Of a stretch of DNA of 64,000 bases, positions 27,997 through 36,668 are shown in pieces. Location of the stretch: the NCBI RefSeq assembly GCF_000732635.1, contig NZ_JPMD01000028.1:62001-126000 (forward strand). The letters run 5' to 3'. The first letter of the stretch is position 1, and every line of letters begins with the position of its first letter. This stretch comes from Clostridium sulfidigenes. Its GTDB lineage: Bacteria > Bacillota > Clostridia > Clostridiales > Clostridiaceae. The notes under the pieces were generated by a model. It was not told where the DNA came from and made no database searches. It saw nothing but the letters and a program-made list of their open reading frames with translations. The translations under genes were made by a program, and so were the position numbers.

Positions 27997-29193
27997 TTAT
28001 TTTTCTATAAATCTCGGCTTATCTTCTTCCAGCAATTTCTCAAAAACAGATATAGGATCCTTAACTTTACTTAAGAACATCATGGCAGCAATAATATATG
28101 GTTTATATCCAGCTTCACGATATAGTAATTCACGGTAACGATTAAATACAGATTCTCCTACTTCTCCAATTTCACAACTTACTCCTGTTATATCTGCTGG
28201 TAAACAATGAAGATATAATGCTTTACCATCCTTAGTAAGCTCCATCATTTTTTCATTGCATTCCCAATCCTTATATCTAGCATTTTCTTTCAACAATTCT
28301 TTTTCAAGTTCATCAATACCTGCTATATCCCTCTTTGAATATAGTTCTGTACGTTTTTCCATAGCTTCAAATGGTGCCCAGCTCTTTGGATAAACTATAT
28401 CTGCGTTTTCGAAGGCTTCTTTCATAGAATTAGTCTTTGTAAAGCTTCCACCATTTTTCTCTACATTTACCTTAGCAACTTCTTCTACTTCAGGAAGTAC
28501 ATCATATCCTTCTGGATGTGCTAATACAACTTCCATTCCCATTCTTGTCATAAGTCCAATAACTCCTTGCGGAACCGAGAGTGGTTTTCCATAAGAAGGT
28601 GAATAAGCCCAAGTCATAGCTAATTTTTTACCTTTTAAATTTTCCACTCCACCAAAATAGTGAATCAAGTGTAATAAATCTGCCATACATTGAGTTGGAT
28701 GGTCTATATCACATTGTAAATTAATCAGAGTTGGACGTTGTTCTAATACTCCATCAGTGTAACCTTCCTGAACAGCATTAGAAACTTCTTTCATATAAGC
28801 ATTACCCTTTCCTATAAACATATCATCTCTAATTCCAATTATGTCTGCCATAAAAGAAATCATATTTGCAGTTTCACGGACAGTTTCTCCATGAGCAATT
28901 TGAGATTTTCCTTCATCGAGATCTTGTACCTCTAGCCCTAATAAATTACACGCACTAGCAAAACTAAATCTAGTTCTAGTAGAATTGTCTCTAAATACCG
29001 AAATACCTAATCCACTATCAAATATTTTCGTCGATATATTATTTTCTCTCATTGTACGAAGAATATCAGCAACAACAAATACTGATTCTAATTCTTCGTT
29101 ACTTTTTTCCCATGTTAAGAAAAAATCATTATTATACATCTCCCTGAAATCTAGTTTTTTAAGTCTCTCCATAAGGGTTTTAATATTCTCCAC
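27997..29193 (-). CDS. ygeW: Knotted carbamoyltransferase YgeW
   Basis: About 398 aa aspartate/ornithine carbamoyltransferase superfamily protein of the YgeW subgroup, closely matching the E. coli protein in my memory. FRDNSTRTRFS near 70 is the carbamoyl-phosphate loop, DIDHPTQCMADL near 165 the HPxQ motif, MTWAYSPSYGKPLSVPQG near 195 the subgroup-specific insertion, and LYLHCLPADITG near 330 the HCLP loop. In purine clusters it probably phosphorolyses a carbamoylated intermediate, yielding carbamoyl phosphate and thus ATP (inference). Of two GTG options, the second (29193) sits eight bases after GAGGAG and is preferred over 29202. First gene of the six-gene unit. Confidence 0.93.
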   Translation of the reverse strand: MENIKTLMERLKKLDFREMYNNDFFLTWEKSNEELESVFVVADILRTMRENNISTKIFDSGLGISVFRDNSTRTRFSFASACNLLGLEVQDLDEGKSQIAHGETVRETANMISFMADIIGIRDDMFIGKGNAYMKEVSNAVQEGYTDGVLEQRPTLINLQCDIDHPTQCMADLLHLIHYFGGVENLKGKKLAMTWAYSPSYGKPLSVPQGVIGLMTRMGMEVVLAHPEGYDVLPEVEEVAKVNVEKNGGSFTKTNSMKEAFENADIVYPKSWAPFEAMEKRTELYSKRDIAGIDELEKELLKENARYKDWECNEKMMELTKDGKALYLHCLPADITGVSCEIGEVGESVFNRYRELLYREAGYKPYIIAAMMFLSKVKDPISVFEKLLEEDKPRFIEK

Positions 29194-29278
29194 AAAATCC
29201 ACTCCTCAATTTATTAATCTCCTATTCCAAAATAAATTTATACTTATATTTTTCAAATTCGTCACAATTTACCTTTAC

Positions 29279-29292
29279 TGACTAATTAATCA
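29279..29292. promoter_or_regulatory. Palindromic operator candidate upstream of ygeW
   Basis: TGACTAATTAATCA, the exact reverse complement of the site at 34895-34908 (TGATTAATTAGTCA) and preceded by the same TTTAC. It lies about 86 nt upstream of the ygeW start. Confidence 0.55.
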
Positions 29293-29411
29293 AATTATAA
29301 CTCCCATTACATTTAATGTCAATATTCAAACCAGATAATTAAAACTATTCTATTTATTTCATGTAAATTTATTGCATTTTATCCTCTTAATTGGTAAAAT
29401 TTAAATAATTT

Positions 29412-29580
29412 AAATTTATTCATTTCAAGCTTAAATTATTTTATTATCTTAATATTTATTCATATCCTTATTATACTTATTCATAAACTATAGTTAAGTA
29501 TATATTTTTTTCTTTATTTTTTATATTAACTGGTTAGTAAAATATTTATAGCACTTCATGCATTATGCATAAGATATAAT
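29412..29580 (+). promoter_or_regulatory. Promoter region of the purine permease
   Basis: The 29203-29604 gap is a divergent control region. Within it: TATAAT at 29575-29580, likely the permease -10; an ATGCAT-T-ATGCAT palindrome just before it (29558-29570); an imperfect inverted repeat TTAACTGGTTAGTAA at 29526-29540 resembling the operator motif; and repeated TTATTCAT units at about 29416, 29457 and 29477. No convincing -35 hexamer is seen, which would fit an activated promoter. Confidence 0.5.
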
Positions 29581-29604
29581 TATAAATTTAGAGGGGGAAT
29601 TAAA

Positions 29605-30978
29605 TTGCAAACAACTAACGCTCCAAAGAAATCGCTTCTTAGAATTAAACTAGATGACAAACCACCTATGAAACAAACTTTAATTCTTGCATTTCAAGCA
29701 ATTTTTGCATGTTTCAGTGGTATAGTAGCAGTTCCACTAGTAGTAGCTGGTGCACTAGGATTAAAAATATCTGATACATCATTTCTGGTTTCATGTGCCC
29801 TATTTGCTTCTGGTCTTACAACACTTATTCAAGCTAAAGGTATTGGACCCATAGGAAGCAAGCTTCCATTTATCATGGGTACCTCCTTTGCTTTTGTAAG
29901 TCCGGCTATTGCCATCGGTAGCACTTATAACGGCAATATGACTTTAGGTATTGCTACCATATGTACAGCTACAATGGTAGGTGCCTTACTAGAAGTAATT
30001 CTAAGCTTTTTTATTAACCATGTTAAAAAAATTTTTCCACCACTTGTTACTGGTACTGTTGTTACTATGATAGGTATCACTATCATTCCTGTTGGAATTG
30101 ATTGGTTAGCTGGAGGCTCTGGAAACCCAAACTATGGAGATCCTAAATTTTTATTGCTTGGTGCTATTGTCCTAATTATTATTATAATTACCAATCAATC
30201 TAAAAATACTTTTATAAGTTCTTGCTCAATATTTATAGGTATATTATGTGGATATTTATTAGCTATTCCTTTCAACTTATTAGATACTACTCCAATATCT
30301 GCTGCATCTTGGATTTCTATTCCTAGACCTCTTAAATTCGGAATTAAATTCTCTATACCAGCGATTATTAGTTTTTTAGCTGTTTATCTAGCAACTACTG
30401 TAGAAACTGTAGGTGATACTCTAGCTATTGGCGAGGCATGTGAAATTGAGGTTTCTAACAACCAACTTTCTGGAGGTGTACTTTGTGATGGCCTTGGATC
30501 AATTCTAGCTGGATTTTTTAACTCTACTGCAAATACATCCTTTAGCCAATGTACTGGCCTTATAAATGTTACAGGAGTTGCTAGTAGGTTTGTTATAATT
30601 ATAGCTGGAATAATATTATCTATAATGGGTTTGATACCAAAATTTGCTTCTTTAATATCAATTATGCCTAGTCCAGTTCTTGGAGCTGCTGGTATAGTTA
30701 TGTTCGGTTCTATTGCTTGTTCTGGTATTAAAATTCTAGGCAAAGTTGATATGACTAGAAGGAACATTTTTGTAATTGGTATATCTTTTGCTTTAGGTGT
30801 AGGTGTCATTGTTAGACCTGAAGCTCTTAGTATGTTCCCAGAATCCTTACAAATAATCTTTGGTTCTGGTGTAACAACTGCAACTATATTTGCTGTAATA
30901 TTAAATTTAATCTTACCTAGTGATAAGCCTCAAAAACCTGTTATTAAAACTAAATCTGGTATGTCTTTAAGCAAATAA
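29605..30978 (+). CDS. NCS2-family purine (xanthine/uracil-type) permease
   Basis: 457 aa, about 12-14 membrane segments, nucleobase:cation symporter-2 family. Seen: the N-terminal LAFQAIFACFSGIVAVPLVV block, GSKLPFIMGTSFAFVSP near 88, ATTVETVGDTLAIGE near 260 with the conserved Glu of substrate site one, and GLGSILAGFFNSTANTSFSQ near 297, the NCS2 signature region. The TxxTSFSQ pattern and GVASRFV suit xanthine/urate transporters (XanQ/UapA/PucJ type) better than uracil ones. It is transcribed divergently from ygeW, so it is probably the island's purine importer. The start is TTG with GAGGGGG upstream. Confidence 0.88.
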   Translation: MQTTNAPKKSLLRIKLDDKPPMKQTLILAFQAIFACFSGIVAVPLVVAGALGLKISDTSFLVSCALFASGLTTLIQAKGIGPIGSKLPFIMGTSFAFVSPAIAIGSTYNGNMTLGIATICTATMVGALLEVILSFFINHVKKIFPPLVTGTVVTMIGITIIPVGIDWLAGGSGNPNYGDPKFLLLGAIVLIIIIITNQSKNTFISSCSIFIGILCGYLLAIPFNLLDTTPISAASWISIPRPLKFGIKFSIPAIISFLAVYLATTVETVGDTLAIGEACEIEVSNNQLSGGVLCDGLGSILAGFFNSTANTSFSQCTGLINVTGVASRFVIIIAGIILSIMGLIPKFASLISIMPSPVLGAAGIVMFGSIACSGIKILGKVDMTRRNIFVIGISFALGVGVIVRPEALSMFPESLQIIFGSGVTTATIFAVILNLILPSDKPQKPVIKTKSGMSLSK

Positions 30979-31002
30979 CTACTTTGTATTCCCGAAATCT
31001 AT

Positions 31003-31046
31003 ATAAGAGATATAGAAAGTTGATCACTACTCTCTATATCTCTTAT
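31003..31046 (+). terminator. Terminator of the purine permease
   Basis: A 14-bp stem (ATAAGAGATATAGA at 31003-31016, TCTATATCTCTTAT at 31033-31046) followed by TTTT, 25 bases past the permease stop. Confidence 0.8.
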
Positions 31047-31054
31047 TTTTCCAC

Positions 31055-31090
31055 AAAAAATTCCAGCCTAAATATAAACTGGAATTTTTT
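31055..31090 (-). terminator. Terminator of the three-subunit xanthine dehydrogenase unit
   Basis: A 12-bp stem (AAAAAATTCCAG at 31055-31066, CTGGAATTTTTT at 31079-31090) ten bases beyond the minus-strand Fe-S gene stop. The T-rich end faces correctly for the minus strand. Confidence 0.75.
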
Positions 31091-31099
31091 CTATTCAAT

Positions 31100-31573
31100 T
31101 TATTTCTTAAGGGATTTTTTTGTAGCATTAAATATTTTTTGATATCCTGTACATCTACATAAATGTCCAGATATTTCTCTTTTTATTTCTTCATCAGTAT
31201 AATCTTCACCACTATTTACCAACGCTGTAGTTGTAAGTACTAATCCTGGAGTACAGAATCCACATTGAATTGCACCTTCTTCTATAAATGCCTTTTGCAC
31301 CTTTGATAAGTTTCCATTTTCTGATACACCCTCTATGGTTAAAATTTCTTTTTTATCAGCCCAAATAGCCATATAAATACATGAATCTATAGGTATTCCA
31401 TCCACTAGTACTGTACAAGCTCCACATTCTCCAACTGAACATCCTTGCTTTACCCCTGTAAATTGAAGTCTATTTCTCAATACATCTAACAAAGATTCTC
31501 GCACATCTACTTCTAAATTATAATTTTTTCCATTTACTTTTACTGATATCTTTTTATAATTCTTATCAATCAT
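31100..31573 (-). CDS. xdhC: Xanthine dehydrogenase [2Fe-2S] subunit
   Basis: 157 aa small subunit with both Fe-S domains: GCSVGECGACTVLVDG near 44, QCGFCTPGL near 103 and CRCTGYQKI near 139. It carries electrons between the Mo centre and the FAD subunit. It is the last gene of the minus-strand order Mo - FAD - Fe-S, 14 nt after the FAD gene. The start ATG has AGGTGGG upstream. The symbol follows E. coli XdhABC usage, where C is the Fe-S subunit. Confidence 0.92.
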   Translation of the reverse strand: MIDKNYKKISVKVNGKNYNLEVDVRESLLDVLRNRLQFTGVKQGCSVGECGACTVLVDGIPIDSCIYMAIWADKKEILTIEGVSENGNLSKVQKAFIEEGAIQCGFCTPGLVLTTTALVNSGEDYTDEEIKREISGHLCRCTGYQKIFNATKKSLKK

Positions 31574-31587
31574 AATAAAATCCCACC

Positions 31588-32445
31588 TTATTTAGTTACT
31601 TCATAAATACCTCGTACTGTTAATTCTTTTATTAAATGCTCCCTATAAGCCTTTGATGCTCTCCATGAGTCTCTAGCACTTGCTGATTTTACTGCATATT
31701 GTGCAATATTATTAATATTTTCTTCTGAATATTCTAAACCAAGGGCATACTTCTCTGCATCCTTACATCTTATAGGAGTAGGCGCAGCTACCCCTAACGC
31801 TATTCTTAAATCTTTAAATTTATTTTCCTTCATACTAGCTACAACACATACACCTAGCATAGAAATATCCATTGCCTTTCGATTACTATACTTAATATAT
31901 GTTCCTCTTACTCCCTCATAGTCTTTTTTTTCAATAAAAATGCTTATTAGAATTTCATCTTTTCTTATATTAACCTTTCCAGGACCTTCGTAGAATTCCT
32001 CTATTGGAACTATTCTCTCTCCCTTAAAACTTCTAAGTCTTAATTTAGCATTAAATGCAAATAAACTTGGTGCACTATCTGCTGAAACAGCTCCATTACA
32101 TACATTCCCTCCAATAGTGGCCATATTTCTTATTTGTGGTCCTCCCATAGATACAGCACCTTGCCCTAAAGCAGGAATAAAATCTTTTATAATTTTATTT
32201 CTATATATATTGGTAAAGCAAGTAGTGGAGCCAATTTCTATGGTGTCATTTTCTAGAACCTTTATGAAGTCTAATTCTTTTAAGTTTTTTAGACTTAAAA
32301 GTTCTACTTCTTTCATATCACCATGATGCAATTTAATTAAAACATCAGTTCCACCAGATATTATTTTTAAATTATTATTTTCATGAAGAATTTTTACTGC
32401 CTCTTCTACACTTCTAGGCTCTTGTATATTCTTAATATCAAACAT
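31588..32445 (-). CDS. xdhB: Xanthine dehydrogenase FAD subunit
   Basis: 285 aa FAD-binding subunit. IISGGTDVLIKLHHG near 33 and GGPQIRNMATIGGNVCNGAVSADSAP near 100 contact the flavin; the C-terminal half is the CO-dehydrogenase flavoprotein C-terminal domain. Its partner Mo subunit lies 100 nt upstream and the Fe-S subunit 14 nt downstream, so this system is a complete three-subunit enzyme able to reduce NAD(P)+ or a ferredoxin-like acceptor. Confidence 0.92.
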   Translation of the reverse strand: MFDIKNIQEPRSVEEAVKILHENNNLKIISGGTDVLIKLHHGDMKEVELLSLKNLKELDFIKVLENDTIEIGSTTCFTNIYRNKIIKDFIPALGQGAVSMGGPQIRNMATIGGNVCNGAVSADSAPSLFAFNAKLRLRSFKGERIVPIEEFYEGPGKVNIRKDEILISIFIEKKDYEGVRGTYIKYSNRKAMDISMLGVCVVASMKENKFKDLRIALGVAAPTPIRCKDAEKYALGLEYSEENINNIAQYAVKSASARDSWRASKAYREHLIKELTVRGIYEVTK

Positions 32446-32549
32446 TTTTATCTTTAATAGAGATTTAACACTCTACTAAAATTCACCTCCTTCTATATTT
32501 ATATAGTCTACTAACTATACAATCTGCACTCTTACATTTAAGGTAAATC

Positions 32550-34841
32550 CTATATTAAGCCCTCTTCCTTAAATTTTTCAAATACTCTTTGTGGATTCAT
32601 TGGTATTCTATTAAAAGCAACACCAGTTGCATCTAAAACTGCATTTCTTATAGCTGGGGCTGGAGAAAGTGTTGTATTTTCACCTAGAGATTTTTGCCCA
32701 AAACTTCCTGCATCATCTGGAATTTCTACAAATGCTGAACCAATATTAGGCGTGTCTAAAATAGTTTGTAATTTATAGTCTAAAAGATTGTTATTAAGAG
32801 CTCTTCCAGTCTTCTCATCAAATATCATTTGCTCTGATAAAGCATATCCCAGTGCCATACTTACACCACCGTGAACTTGCCCTTCTGCTAGCATTGGATT
32901 AATTATTGTTCCAGAATCATGAATATTATATATTTCTACTACGGTTATTTGACCAGTTTTTATGTCTACTTCAACCTCTGCAAAGGTTGCTCCATAAGCA
33001 ACTACATTAGTCCTTATATTAACAGAAGTGTCGCTAGTTATAGGAGAACTGTAAATCCTATCATAAAATGATTCTAACGCTATATGCTCAAGAGAACAGA
33101 CAACTATACCCGTTGTTTTTTCAACTACATTACAATCAACTATATCCATTACCTCTGGATTGAGGCCATTTTTTCTGCTAGCAAACTGAAGAACTTTACT
33201 CTTTACCTCCATAGCAGCTTTTTTCACTGCAGCACCTGTAACAAAAGTTTGTCTTGATGCATAAGCACCTGTATCAAATGGAGTAATATCAGTATCTTGA
33301 TTTGAAATTACATGAACCATATCAATTGGAATTCCTAAAACCTCTGAAGTCATTTGTGCAAATATAGTATCACTACCTTGACCAATTTCTGTAGCCCCAA
33401 TTTGCAACTGTACTGAACCATCTTGATTCATCACAATCCTTGCACCTGCTGCTTCTAGAGCTACAGGATAAGTACCTGCAAAATAACTAAAACAAGCCAT
33501 TCCTACTCCATGTCTTAAACTACCTATTTGATTTTTATATAGCTTTTTCTTTTCATTCCAATTTATTAATTCCATTCCCTTTTCAAGACACTGTGATAGT
33601 CCCATGGAACGCACCACATTTTTGGAGGATGGATCTACATGATTTTGCTTCACCAAATTTTTCAATCTGAATTCCACAGGATCTATATTTAGTTCTCTAG
33701 CAATATCATCTAAATGACTTTCTAGAGCAAATGAAATTTGTGGAACTCCATATCCTCTCATAGCTCCTGCTACCGGCATATTAGTATATACAGTTTTAGG
33801 CTCATATTTTATAGCATTAAAATTATATAATGGTCTAAATTTACTCCCACAGCTCATGGTCACTGAATGTCCATGAGATGCATATGCTCCATTATTTACT
33901 AAGTTCTTTATATCTATTGCTAGTAACTTACCTTCCTTAGTAACTCCAGTTTTAAATGTAAATCGCATAGCATGACGAACCCTTGTGTCTATAAAACATT
34001 CTTCTCTAGTTAATGCATATCTAACTGGTCTTCCATTAACCGCAAGTGTCATTGCTGCAGTTAATGGCTCTATAACAACATCTTGCTTATTTCCAAATCC
34101 ACCACCTATATATGGCTTTATAACCCTTATTCTTCCCCATGGCATCCCTAGTGCCTGTCCTACTATCCTTCTTACAATATGTGGTATTTGAGTAGAAGTT
34201 ACTATCACAATTCTTCCATCTGACTCCATATAAGCATACGCACTATGATTTTCCAGATGACAATGTTGTACAGTACTAGTATTAAATTTACCTGTAAATA
34301 CTTTGTCAGCTTCTTTTAGCTCTATTTCTACGTCTCCTACTTCATTGCCAAAAGAGCTAATAATATTATTTTGTCTTTCTTCATGTATTATTGGGGCACC
34401 TTCTTTTATAGCTTCTTCCTGATCCATTACAAATGGCAACACTTCATATTCTACATCTATAAGTTTTATAGCTTTTAGAGCTATTATTTCATCTATGGCT
34501 ACAACTGCCGCCACTGGTTCTCCACAAAAGCGAACTTTATCAGTAATGATTAATCTATCTTCTACATCTCTATGTGCTTCATCAAAGGTCCAAGGGTGTC
34601 CAGCCGTTGCAAATTTTATTTTTGGTAAATCTTGATAAGTAATTACTGCTTCAACACCATCTAAATTTTTTGCTTTAGAAACATCAATACTTCTTATTTT
34701 TGCATGGGCATAAGGACTTCTAAGCACCTTTCCTATTAGCATTTCCCTTTCAAAATAGTCATCAGCATACTTAGCCTTCCCTGTAACCTTTGCCACACCA
34801 TCTAATCTAGATACACTACTACCTATTACCTTATAATTCAT
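32550..34841 (-). CDS. xdhA: Xanthine dehydrogenase molybdopterin subunit
   Basis: About 763 aa, full family length. Hammerhead domain at 1-120 (VTGKAKYADDYFEREM), then Mo-binding regions: QHCHLENHSAYAYM near 195, YIGGGFGNKQDVV near 245, GAMRGYGVPQ near 360, GATEIGQGSDTIFAQM near 480 (QG loop), and FGQKSLGENTTLSPAPA near 725 with the catalytic Glu in GEN rather than the more usual GEP. It oxidises hypoxanthine/xanthine-type purines, or runs the reverse. I prefer the ATG at 34841 (MNYKVIGSS), matching how relatives begin, over the TTG at 34856. A palindromic operator candidate lies about 55 nt upstream. Confidence 0.9.
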   Translation of the reverse strand: MNYKVIGSSVSRLDGVAKVTGKAKYADDYFEREMLIGKVLRSPYAHAKIRSIDVSKAKNLDGVEAVITYQDLPKIKFATAGHPWTFDEAHRDVEDRLIITDKVRFCGEPVAAVVAIDEIIALKAIKLIDVEYEVLPFVMDQEEAIKEGAPIIHEERQNNIISSFGNEVGDVEIELKEADKVFTGKFNTSTVQHCHLENHSAYAYMESDGRIVIVTSTQIPHIVRRIVGQALGMPWGRIRVIKPYIGGGFGNKQDVVIEPLTAAMTLAVNGRPVRYALTREECFIDTRVRHAMRFTFKTGVTKEGKLLAIDIKNLVNNGAYASHGHSVTMSCGSKFRPLYNFNAIKYEPKTVYTNMPVAGAMRGYGVPQISFALESHLDDIARELNIDPVEFRLKNLVKQNHVDPSSKNVVRSMGLSQCLEKGMELINWNEKKKLYKNQIGSLRHGVGMACFSYFAGTYPVALEAAGARIVMNQDGSVQLQIGATEIGQGSDTIFAQMTSEVLGIPIDMVHVISNQDTDITPFDTGAYASRQTFVTGAAVKKAAMEVKSKVLQFASRKNGLNPEVMDIVDCNVVEKTTGIVVCSLEHIALESFYDRIYSSPITSDTSVNIRTNVVAYGATFAEVEVDIKTGQITVVEIYNIHDSGTIINPMLAEGQVHGGVSMALGYALSEQMIFDEKTGRALNNNLLDYKLQTILDTPNIGSAFVEIPDDAGSFGQKSLGENTTLSPAPAIRNAVLDATGVAFNRIPMNPQRVFEKFKEEGLI

Positions 34842-34894
34842 AATTCTCTTTAGCAAGATTATAATCCTACTAAAGCACCTCCCTTTATTTTTAC

Positions 34895-34908
34895 TGATTA
34901 ATTAGTCA
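34895..34908. promoter_or_regulatory. Palindromic operator candidate upstream of xdhA
   Basis: TGATTAATTAGTCA, preceded by TTTAC, the reverse complement of the site at 29279-29292. Its position in the 100-nt gap between hyuA and xdhA suggests xdhABC has its own regulated promoter as well as any read-through from hyuA. Confidence 0.55.
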
Positions 34909-34944
34909 CAAAAATATATAACTATACAAGCTTTTTAGTGTTTT

Positions 34945-36261
34945 CTATAACTTTAACTCTCTAGCTACGTAATTTCCTTTTTCATTACCTACCAATTTTC
35001 CATCCTTTATAATAAATCTTCCCCTTGAAATAGTCGTAATTACTTTACCTTTTACATCTAGTCCTTCATATAAATTGTAGTCACAATTGGAATGAGAGTA
35101 TTTTATTTTATGCCTATCTAAAGGGTCAAATATTACAACATCAGCATCTGATCCTGGGAGTAACGTTCCTTTTTTAGGATATAAACCATGAATCTTTGCT
35201 GGATTCTTTGTAAATTTATCAATTATTTTATCACCAAACATTGTATACAATAAATTAAAAGAATATTCTATTCCCCCTATTCCCATAGGAATTAAATCTA
35301 AAGTTTCTTTTGCTTTTTCATTAGATTTAAACGGACAATGATCAGTACCTATTACACTAACATCATCTATATTTTTTCTTAATTCATCAATTTCTTCTAA
35401 AGACCTAAGAGGTGGTGTTAAGGTATATAGAAAACCATCCTTTAATAAATAATTATCTTTAGATAAATAAAAATATTGAGGGCAGCTTTCTATAAATAAA
35501 TTTTTATTTATTAAACTTTTATATAAGTCCATAATTCGACTTAAAGATTCTCCTGAACTAAGGTGTACAATATACATATATCCATCCATATTCTTAGTCA
35601 TTTCAGCTAAAGTTAAAACTTCTGTAGTCTCACATAATGTGGGTCTATTTTCTTCATGGGATCTTACTGGAAACTTTCCCTCTCTGATTAACTCTTCATT
35701 TTCACTATGAGATATAAGTATAACCTTCATTCTTTTCGAAATTTTCAGTAAATTGCTGATGGTTCTTAATCCAGTTTTTCTATTACTGGAACTATAAGTA
35801 GTAAAGAATTTTATGCTACAAATTCCCCTCTTTTTAATCTCCTCAATAAATAGTTCTTCATTATCCTGAAAATTTGCAATAGTACTATGAAATCCATAAT
35901 CTACAACAGAAACCTTTGCTTTTCTTTTTCTGTCTACAAAAGCTTTTTCTAACTCTTCAATATTTTTTACTGGATCTAAAAAATCTATAAATGTAGTAAT
36001 TCCGCCATATGCAGCTACTATAGAACCATTGTAAAAATCATCAGCAGAAACCTGATTACCCACCTTAAGCTGAAAATGTACATGAGGATCTATAAATCCT
36101 GGTAATACATAATTTCCTTTTGCATCATAAATATCTTTTGATAAGAAAATATCCTTTGACAGGTTTTTAATAATTCCATTATCAATGTACAAATTTCCTC
36201 TAATAAATTCCCCTTCCACATATATATTTCCATTGACTATGGCTAAATCATAACAATTCAC
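34945..36261 (-). CDS. hyuA: Hydantoinase/dihydropyrimidinase-like amidohydrolase (HyuA)
   Basis: 438 aa cyclic amidohydrolase. GFIDPHVHFQLKVGNQVSADDF near 55 gives HxH ligands, CSIKFFTTYSS near 147 the lysine that becomes carbamylated between the metals, LISHSENEELIREG near 180 and VIVHLSSGES-type sequence near 230 further His, and VIGTDHCPFKSNE near 305 the catalytic Asp. It opens hydantoin, dihydropyrimidine or allantoin-like rings; in urate clusters this family (hyuA/hydA) is a standard component. The start is GTG (36261) with GGGGTTGA upstream. It may be co-transcribed with xdhABC downstream. Confidence 0.9.
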   Translation of the reverse strand: MNCYDLAIVNGNIYVEGEFIRGNLYIDNGIIKNLSKDIFLSKDIYDAKGNYVLPGFIDPHVHFQLKVGNQVSADDFYNGSIVAAYGGITTFIDFLDPVKNIEELEKAFVDRKRKAKVSVVDYGFHSTIANFQDNEELFIEEIKKRGICSIKFFTTYSSSNRKTGLRTISNLLKISKRMKVILISHSENEELIREGKFPVRSHEENRPTLCETTEVLTLAEMTKNMDGYMYIVHLSSGESLSRIMDLYKSLINKNLFIESCPQYFYLSKDNYLLKDGFLYTLTPPLRSLEEIDELRKNIDDVSVIGTDHCPFKSNEKAKETLDLIPMGIGGIEYSFNLLYTMFGDKIIDKFTKNPAKIHGLYPKKGTLLPGSDADVVIFDPLDRHKIKYSHSNCDYNLYEGLDVKGKVITTISRGRFIIKDGKLVGNEKGNYVARELKL

Positions 36262-36393
36262 AATATCAACCCCATATATTTACTCTATAATAATATTTTA
36301 CCATTATATTCTTTTATTTACCATAAAATATTGTTGTGCTAATAGAAATTATTGATATGAAATATTAAATTAAATTCTCTAATATGGCTCTTG

Positions 36394-36521
36394 ATAAACA
36401 GAGTTCTAAGCTTCAGAGGAAGTATTCACTCCCATGGAAGCTTAGAACTCCCAGGGACGTAGCGGCTCTTTGCTACCGCCTCGAAGAAGATGGAGTATTA
36501 GAGCTGGTAGTCATCGGATAA
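36394..36521. other. GC-richer structured element of unknown identity (candidate ncRNA or repeat)
   Basis: In the 36262-36668 gap, this block is far richer in G+C than its flanks and folds well. Perfect 14-bp arms GAGTTCTAAGCTTC (36401-36414) and GAAGCTTAGAACTC (36437-36450) enclose a 22-nt loop. A second hairpin pairs GTAGC (36459-36463) with GCTAC (36472-36476), and CTACC (36473-36477) could instead pair with GGTAG (36506-36510). The first loop's ACTCCCAT (36428-36435) can pair with ATGGAGT (36490-36496) as a pseudoknot. I cannot match it to a riboswitch class. It lies between divergent hyuA and hydC, so the strand is undetermined. The flanking 36522-36668 is plain A/T promoter-like sequence. 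Confidence 0.7.
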
Positions 36522-36668
36522 ATATTTATTGTAATAGATTACATTTTTTAAAAATCCCACTATACAAATCTTTAAAAAAGTATTATACTGTTAGTGATTT
36601 GATGAATTATTGAAAATATTTTGTATATTTTCAATGTTAAACTTATTTAGTAAGGGGGTATTTTTTAA

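Noticed and set aside
30384..30809. A 141-aa reading frame on the opposite strand of the permease
   Set aside because: It mirrors the codons of the permease, has no ribosome binding site and resembles no family; similar antisense frames inside pbuG (43110-43937) and hydB were discarded for the same reason.
36394..36521. c-di-GMP, Moco or other named riboswitch
   Set aside because: Short strings such as GGGACG or GGTAG recall parts of known aptamers, but the conserved cores and spacing are not present.
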